From: Bromus sterilis | Lineage: Eukaryota; Streptophyta; Magnoliopsida; Poales; Poaceae | Assembly (NCBI GenBank): GCA_950022295.1 | Contig: OX465598.1 | Coordinates: 175,292,001-175,356,000, forward strand | Direction of reading: 5' to 3' | DNA: 64,000 nucleotides | Shown here: positions 56,458 to 64,000 of the stretch, one piece after another | Layout: each line of letters begins with the position of its first letter | Numbering within the stretch: position 1 is the stretch's first letter | Translations under genes and position numbers: made by a program | Notes under the pieces: model-generated | Database searches by the model: none | What the model was told of the DNA's origin: nothing | What the model saw: only the letters and a program-made list of their open reading frames with translations

Positions 56458-59400
56458 ATGTCTCAAGGAACCCGTGGCCAGCTTGGTCGTAACCAGGGTC
56501 GTGGGAATGATCAGGAGGAAGGCAACCTTCCACCCCCACCCACGATGGCTCAGGTTCTAATGGAGGTTGAGAGGAACCGCCGAGACTCTCACCACCTGTT
56601 GGAAGTCATTGCACGCAACACCACTCAGCAACGCAACGAGTTGGTGTCCCTGAACGACTTCATCCTACTTCATCCCCCGGTTTTCAGTTACTCCACCGAG
56701 CCCCTTGACGCCGATGACTGGCTTCGCAGCATCGAGAGGAAGCTCCAAGAAGGCCATTTTGCAGATGGCGACAAGGTCAGCTATGCAACCTATCACCTCG
56801 AAGGCGCAGCTAGCTCTTGGTGGGAGAACTTTCTGAATATGCGTCCCGTTGGACCGCCTGCATCTTGGGATGAGTTCTGCACTTCCTTCCGTGAGCACCA
56901 CATTCCCAAGGGTCTTATGGACCGCAAGCGTGAGGAGTTCTGCAACCTCACTCAAGGCAGAAGGACTTTTGATGAGTTTAGTCGTGAGTTCAACCGACTG
57001 GCTCGTTATGCTACCGAAGAAGTCTCCACCGACTCTAAGAAACAAGAGAGGTTCCGTCGTGGCCTCAACTCTGGACTTCGTCGTGAGCTCAACCTGCATG
57101 ACTTTGCCACCTTCCAGGTCCTTGTCAACAAGGCCATCAAGGCCGAGGACATGAACACCCCCAACGATTTCCGCAAACACCCTAGAGACGACAGTTCATC
57201 CAGTTCTGGTTCCCAGAAGCGCAAGATCTGGATCCCCAACAGTATGTTCCGCCAGAACAACCCACCGAGGCCATCCTATGTGGCGCCTCGTCCACCAACC
57301 CAGTTCCACCCAGCTCCACCAAACAACCCAGCTCCACGCACTGTTTTCGGAGCCTGTTACAAGTGTGGTCAGGTAGGCCACTATTCTCGTGAGTGCCCCC
57401 AGAACCAGATCCAGCATCAGAATGCTCCACCCCGTGCCGGAGGCAACTACAATGGTCGTGGCAAGCCACCCTAGAAGGTCTACACCGCCAAACCCGCTCC
57501 TCCCGCCACTCGTGGACGTGTGAACCAGATTGTCGTCGAAGAGACTGACGACACTACTGACGTCATTCTTGGTACGCTCCCAGTCAATTATGTTCCTACT
57601 TCCATTCTTTTCGACCCAGGAGCATCTCATTCATTAATGTCGGAAAGTTATGCACTTCGTCATGAGCTATCTTTTGTTGAATTCTCCACCCCAATGATTA
57701 TTCAAACTCCAGGGTCAAGATGGAAAACTAATAGATTAAGCCATGGAAACCAAATTGCAATTGAGGGTTTAGTATTCCTTGCTTCACTCATAGACCTCAA
57801 GTATTCAGATATTGATGTCATCCTTGGCATGGATTGGCTATCAAGACAGAATGCCTACCTGGATTGCAAAGGAAAATCCGTGAAACTCACCCACCCTTCA
57901 GGCAAAACCGTCAACTATACCTCACCCAGAACAAGAACCCAAGTGCATTCCTTGAATGTACTTCCCCTTCCCGAACTTGAAGATATTCCGGTGGTTCGTG
58001 ACTTCCCGGATGTCTTTCCTGAAGAGATGTCGGGCATGCCACCCGGCAGATGTGTAGAGTTTATAGTGGACCTTGTACCAGGAACCGCACAAATTTCTAG
58101 ACGCCCATATAAAATGGCCCCACGTGAGTTAGCTGAGCTTAAAATCCAACTTGATGCTTCGTTGGCAAAAGGCTTCATCCGCCCTAGCTCATCGCCATGG
58201 GGTTGCCCCGTTCTGTTCGTAAAGAAGAAAGATGAAACAGAAAGGATGTGCGTAGACTATCGCCCGCTAAATTTAGCGACGATAAAGAACAAGTACCCAT
58301 TGCCCAGGATCAATGATCTTTATGATCAACTTGCAGGATCCTCTGTCTTCTCCAAGATGGATTTGAGATTAGGTTATCATCAAATCAAAATCCGAAACGA
58401 GGACATTCCCAAAACGGCTTTTACTACTCGTTATGGTCTTTACGAGTACACCGTCATGTCCTTTGGTTTAACCAATGCCCCCGCCACTTTCTCACGCATG
58501 ATGAACTCGATCTTCATGGAGTATTTGGACCAGTTCGTCGTGGTTTACCTCGATGACATTCTCATCTACTCGAAGAACGAAGAAGAACATGCCGAACACC
58601 TAAGGCTGGTATTGATGAAACTTAGAGAGCATCGCCCGTATGCTAAATTCTCCAAATGTGAATTTTGACTACCAGAAGTGACCTACTTAGGCCACGTGAT
58701 TTCTGCAAAAGGCATTGCTGTGAATCCCGAGAAAGTTCAGGCCGTCATTGACTGGACTCCACCTGAATCGGTTAAGCAAGTTAGGAGTTTTCTTGGCCTA
58801 GCCAGCTATTGCCGTCGCTTCGTCGAGAACTTTTCTAAAGTTGCAAAGCCTCTAACTGAACTCCTCAAGAAAGATAAGAAATTCTTATGGACATCCAAGT
58901 GCGAGGAAACCTTTCAAGAGATAAAAAGAAGATTGACTTCTGCACCCGTTCTTGCACCTCCAGACACCAAAAAGGATTTCGAGATCTATTGTGACGCATC
59001 ACGGCAAGGGTTAGGATGCATACTTCTACAAGATCGACATGTGGTAGCTTATGCTTCACGCCAGTTGCGGCCACATGAAGAGAACTATCCTACCCATGAC
59101 CTTGAACTCGCTGCCGTAGTTCATGCCCTAACAACTTGGCGACATTACCTCCTTGGTAATCGTTGTGAGATTTATTCTGACCACCAAAGCCTCAAATACA
59201 TTTTCACCCAGCCAGATATTAATCTCAGGCAAAGACGCTGGATTGAGTTGATTAAAGATTACGACGTAGTAATTTCCTACACCCCAGGCAAAGCCAATGT
59301 CATGGCTGATGCCCTAAGTCGTAAGTCGTATTGTAACAACCTCATGTTACAACAGTATCAACCACTTCTTCATGAGGACTTTCGCAAGCTCAATCTTGAG

Positions 59401-60939
59401 ATTGTTCCTCATGGCTATCTTTCTACCTTGGTGGCGAAACCAACTCTTGAGGATCAAATCATAGTTGCCCAAAGGCGTGCACGAGGTGTTCGCCGAATCA
59501 AGGAGAACATTGTTAGCGGAGTTGCTAAATGTTTCTCCACAGATAGAAAGGGAACGGTATTCTTTGAAAATAGTTTGGTAATACCTAAGAATAGGAAATT
59601 AAGGCAAATCATCCTCAAAGAAGCCCATGACACACCCCTCTCGATTCATCACGGTAGCACAACAATGTACCGAGATCTACGCCAGAGATTTTGGTGGACT
59701 AGGATGAAGAGAGACATTGCTCAATCTGTTGCCGAATGTGATGTTTGTCGTCGCATTAAGGCAGAACATCAAAGACCTGCTGGTACACTTCAACCTTTGT
59801 CTATTCCCGAGTGGAAATGGGACAAAGTCGATATGGACTTCATCACCGGCTTTCCAAGAACCCAGAAAGGAAACAATGCCATCTTCGTTGTCATAGATAG
59901 GCTTTCCAAAGTTGCTCACTTCCTTCCGGTTCGCGAGTCTATAACTGCTAGCCAGTTAGCGGACTTGTACATCTCTAGAATTGTATCCCTTCACGGTGTT
60001 CCTTTGGAAATCAATTCTGATCGTGGTAGCCTTTTAACCTCTAGATTTTTGGGAAGCTTTCAGAATGCTATGGGAACTCATCTCTCCTTTAGTACAGCTT
60101 TCCATCCTCAGTCTAGCGGTCAAGTCGAAAGGGTTAACCAAATTCTTGAAGACATGCTCAGAGCTTGTGTTATCTCATTCGGAAAGAATTGGGAGAAGTC
60201 TCTTCCATTTGCCGAATTTTCTTATAACAATAGTTTTCAATCTAGTCTGAACATGGCTCCTTTTGAACTCCTATATGGACGACGATATCGAACACCACTA
60301 AACTGGTCAGAAACCGGTGAGAGACAATTCTTTGGACCGAATATGATCAAGGAAGCAGAAGAGCAAGTTCGCATTGTTCGTGATCAATTGAAAGAAGCCC
60401 AGTCTCGTCAGAAAAGCTACTATGATCGTCATCATAGGCAAGAGAGCTACAATCTGGATGAGAATGCTTCCCTTCGGGTTACTCCTCTGAAGGGAACCCA
60501 ACGTTTCGGTATCAAAGGCAAGTTGGCCCCACGTTACATCGGACCTTTCCGCATTATTGCTAAACATGGAGAAGTTGCCAACCAACTTGAACTACCCCCG
60601 CACCTTTTCCTAGTACATGATGTATTCCATGTGTCCCAACTCAGGCGTTGCTTCAAGGACCCCATCCGCGAAATCGACCATGAAACGCTTGATCTCCAAG
60701 ATGACCTTTCTTATCGAGAATACCCCGTTCGTATTCTTGATTCCGCAGAGCGTGTCACTCGTCGTAAGAAGATTAGGTTTCTGAAAGTGCAATGGTCACA
60801 CCACTCTGAAAGAGAAGCTACGTGGGAAAGAGAAGACCGTCTCAATGCCGAGTACCCCACCTTCCTCCCGCAGACTTCTGAATCTCGGGATGAGATTCTT
60901 TTGAGTGGGGGCGAGTTGTCAGAACCCTGTGTTAGGTAA
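56458..60939 (+). pseudogene. gag-pol polyprotein of element D (chromovirus), two nonsense codons
   Basis: One frame of 1493 codons with no frameshift. Stops are TAG at codon 339 (57472, just behind the CCHC knuckle and before protease) and TGA at codon 737 (58666, behind the RT core). Gag has CYKCGQVGHYSREC at codons 300-313; protease FDPGASHS (Asp 386); RT YLDD (Asp 699-700); RNase H Asp 846; integrase with Asp 1127, Asp 1188 and Glu 1224 (35 residues between), so the triad is intact; chromodomain-like end at about 1421-1465 with WSHHSEREATWEREDRL. The frame crosses the polypurine tract and stops at TAA 60937-60939, 21 nt inside the 3' LTR. All enzymes look intact apart from the two stops. 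Confidence 0.95.
60903..60916 (+). other. Polypurine tract of element D
   Basis: GAGTGGGGGCGAGT immediately before the 3' LTR, in frame as part of the pol C-terminus. Confidence 0.92.
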
Positions 60940-63900
60940 TGTGCTAGGGTTAGCCAATACTCTTGCATCATGTTAAATTTTCAAAAGAAATCTTTGAAAT
61001 CAAATTCAAAAGAAAAATGGAGAAGGAACCCCCCCAGATGAATTAATTCAAAAGGCCAGATAAAAATCTTCTCCAAAAATTCATGTTAGATTTTTGAAAA
61101 GTCTTATAAATGAGTGTGATCACATATCAAGTGATGTGGGACCCATCCCATGCTCATAGATTTTTCAAATATTCAAACAGTGCCTTGGAATTAATTAAAA
61201 ACCCCTATTTGAGTTAAGATTCAAATTATTTGAATTTTAAAAATGTTGAAACTTTATAAGTGGCTAGTATATATTTTTATGAAGCCATATAAAATTTTTC
61301 AGCATTTAATAAAATGCCTAGCTATTTATTTTAGCAAAGCACAACAAATGTCAGAAAAGAAAAACAGAAAAGGAATCAGAAAGACTTACAAGACGCCCAG
61401 GTGAAGCCGGCCCATCCAGCCCACCCGGCCCAGAGGGGCAGCAGGGTCTTCTTCCCCGCCCCGCGCCTCCAAGCTGCTCGGTGGAATGCCACCGAGCCAG
61501 CCGTGGACGACACGTCGCCGCCGAGCGCCTTCCAGAGCTTCCTCCTCCTCCTCCGGAGCTTCCTCCTCCTCCTCCCGTGCTTGATTTCGTCGCCGCCCGA
61601 GGATCGCCGTGGAGCACGCCGCCGAGTCCACGCAGCCACCGTCGTCCCCGAGCCGTGCCACCGTGTCCAGAAGAACCGCAGCAGGCGTCTTCGTCGTTCC
61701 CCTCAATCAATCGAGCCCGAGCCCCTCAGCAGACGTCGCCAGCTTCATCGAGGAGTCGCCGGACCCGCGAGCTCGCCGTCGTCGATTCGCCGTCTTGGAA
61801 GCCTCCCCGAGCTTGCCGTTGCTTCCGTTCGAACCGCGGTGAGCTTCTGAGTTTTTCCCCCAAGCTCCTAGCGCCCCATAGCCCCTCTAGCCAAATCCGC
61901 CATGAGAACGAGCTCCTCGCCGCCATGGTTGAGCTAGAGCTCGTCCTCGTGCTCCTCACGGCACCCCAGTGCGCGCGTTTGACTCGCGGACGTTCCAGCT
62001 TTCGAACGCACGCCAGATCAGCCCAAGCCGTGCACGCTAGCCTCTTCCCCCAACCTCGCCGTCGTTCTGCTTCGGCCCAACACGTCGCCGTCGTCGCTCC
62101 CGACCTCCCCGTGACCCCCTGATGCTTCCTCTCGACGCGGACGACCTCCAGGAGCACGCCGATGCCCTCCGTTTCCTCTCCCGTGGCCTCTAGCCGATTC
62201 CGGCAAGGGCGCCGCCGTGGCCAGGCCACCGGCGTCAAGCCGCCGGTGGGTTTTTCCCTAATCACGCGCTAAGCCCCCCTGGAGTCGATGACAGGTGGGG
62301 CCCTGGGCCCCTTAACCCCCCTGTCAGTTTAAACTAAACAGGGATTAACCTCAGACCCACTAACAGGGTTGGCCCACTGGTCAGCCCCTGCTGACGCCAT
62401 GCTAGCGCAGTGATGACACAGTAATTCAATTCCAGAAATTAAATTGAATTAAAGAAATTCCAGAAATTCCAGAAAATAACCGAAACTTTGGAAATTCATA
62501 GAAAATTCATATTAACTCCAAATTGGACAAATAATATATGAAAAATGATCAGGAGAAAATAAGCTATCCAAAAATCGAACTTTCAACTATGTTTGAGTTG
62601 ATTTTAAAATGGGACCAGTAGCATATGTCATTTGATTTATTTGGAATTAATTCAAATTCAATTCAAATGATTTTGCAACTTGAACCATGGAATTATGCTA
62701 TATTTCAACCACACTTCAGAGGCATATCATACACATTTCCAAAAGGTTCAAAATGATCAAACAATGTCACATGTAACTTGGTCAAGTTTGAATTCAAATT
62801 GGAGTTTGAATTTGCAATTCAATTTGCAATATACTCCATTTAAATGGAATATCTTTACACATCAAAGCATATACATCAAGTTTCAACCTTCCATCATGTG
62901 ATTGTGCATTGTATTTACTTTTCTACCTTGTTTGTTTTTTGTCGAGTAGAGGTGGAACCGGAGCAGGAGGCTGCCCCCTTCGTTGAAGACCCCGAACCCG
63001 AACCTCGTCAGCAAGGCAAGCAAACCCCCATTGATCATGTCGATAAAATCCCACTTCCCTCTCATGTCTCGCTTATGCATTGTATAGGATGATCACCATG
63101 ATAACGATTCTATCGCATAGATGAACCCATTCCTTTGCATGACCAATCATTTGTCACAGTAGTAGGCAAAACCACAATCCTAGCAAATGTAGGAGTTGAT
63201 TGATATCATGTGGCCCCTGCAATTGTTACTGCTTATTGCATGCTTAGATTGATACAATGATGATACTGTTATGTGAGTCGGGATGGTAGTGATCATGATG
63301 ATGATGGTAGAAAAATGTTGGTGAATCGACCCTAATACAAGGTGAACGATGAGAGGCTGTGTAGGAGTACACGGTGGGTTGTCTCGTTGAACACCGCGCT
63401 AAGTCCGAGTTCTTGTGTGGTGATCCAAGATGAAGAGTACAACCACACATTGGGCTCACTGACCCCTCTCAACTTATTAACTCATCCCTTTCGATGTCCA
63501 GATGTCGCAATAGTTCGGAGTTCTGATAGGTCTGTGGCCTGGATGCTAAGTGAGAGAACGGCTCACCCGAGACCGGCTTATGCACCACGCACACATCACT
63601 TGGGTCCACTTCGGTAAACCGGCCGGGTTCACGATAGTGGTAGCCAACCCAAGTAGGCGGCTTTCTCGGACTAGATCGGCTATGAGGTAACAGTTGTGGT
63701 GAGCATCCTCGCTGGAACCCCTTGAATGGTGTCGAGATCAAAGGCGGTAAATGATGATCATGTGTGTGTAGCGGTACACCCCTGCAGGGTTAACAAAACT
63801 ATTCGAATAGCCGCGTCCGCGGTTATGGACTGCTTGGAAAGCTTAGCTTGATTATTAGATAACTTGAACTGGATACTTCTAAAACACACCAAGATAAGTG

Positions 63901-64000
63901 TGAGTGCTATGGCGTGCTTTCTCGTGGGGAAGTCGAGGAAGGCACCATAGTGGTGTAATTGGTTGGAGAAAGTAGGGGACTCGTGTACGCTTCTTACCTC
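60917..64000 (+). repeat. 3' LTR of element D, truncated by the window edge
   Basis: It starts TGTCAGAACCC and matches 50901 to about 53990 of the 5' LTR, with a 23-bp insert near 61390 and a different GC-rich stretch. The last bases (GACTCGTGTACGCTTCTTAC) match the LTRs of B where the 5' LTR of D has a deletion. Confidence 0.92.

Larger units (their letters stand above)
50901..64000 (+). mobile_element. Element D: chromodomain gypsy retrotransposon with ORF1, 3' LTR runs off the window
   Basis: It starts TGTCAGAACCC at 50901 behind AATAT (candidate target duplication). Order: 5' LTR, primer site, leader, ORF1, spacer, gag-pol, polypurine tract, 3' LTR. Same lineage as B (shared LTR ends, primer site, polypurine tract, polyprotein). 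Best preserved element of the window: ORF1 intact, gag-pol broken by two stops only. Confidence 0.93.

Noticed and set aside
1..64000. CRISPR arrays, bacterial operons, organelle or rRNA genes
   Set aside because: No regularly spaced repeats, ribosome-binding-site/operon structure or rRNA motifs were seen. All recognisable coding is from plant transposable elements.

Overview
This window is repeat-only DNA from a large plant genome. LTR structure, initiator-Met-type primer sites, chromodomain Ty3/gypsy polyproteins, TGATACGTCCC-type LTRs, a conserved leader/gag motif set and a CACTA transposon with TTTCTGTGGCGCAC-type subterminal repeats point to a pooid grass, most likely Triticeae (inference from remembered family motifs, not a search). 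I found no convincing host gene, rRNA or functional tRNA gene. Nearly every base belongs to a transposable element, mostly nested.

Layout. 1-2471: minus-strand LTR of a chromovirus-like element whose body lies left of the window. 2472-2692: unassigned. 2693-12298: a 5'-truncated, gag-pro-only gypsy element (A). Its 3' internal region plus LTR is tandemly duplicated (about 3.39 kb, twice). 12299-13277: 3' part of another LTR. 13278-13396: minus-strand RT scrap. 13397-14613: plus-strand LTR of a relative of A (element E). 14620-38334: complete chromovirus C, flanked by CCTTA duplications, inserted just behind E's LTR. 24444-37166: complete minus-strand chromovirus B, flanked by ATGAT duplications, inserted into C's 3' LTR. 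38335-39611 and 47844-48235: E's leader and gag, split by CACTA element F (39612-47843). 48236-50900: E-type leader, LTR and 3' internal region in opposite orientation. 50901-64000: chromovirus D (same group as B), inserted in that inverted segment, its 3' LTR running off the window.

How the parts work. C, B and D each encode gag, protease, RT, RNase H, integrase and a chromodomain in one frame. That frame runs through the polypurine tract and stops inside the 3' LTR. C and D carry an extra ORF between primer site and gag. In all five cases (ORF1 of C and D; gag of B, C and D) the start codon sits 0-1 nt behind a good 3' splice acceptor, which suggests ORF1 and gag are expressed from alternatively spliced RNAs. 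Both ORF1 proteins have an N-terminal sequence pattern that fits a degenerate dsRNA-binding-domain fold. B has the same leader but lacks ORF1. D is the best preserved element: ORF1 is intact and gag-pol has two stops.

The CACTA element retains the C-terminal part of TNP2, a second transposase-type gene with visible introns, a dead Ulp1-like protease part and a 79-codon ORF. That ORF joins an RNase H1 N-terminal (hybrid-binding/Cauli_VI) domain to a C-terminal membrane segment. It also holds a tRNA-like sequence.
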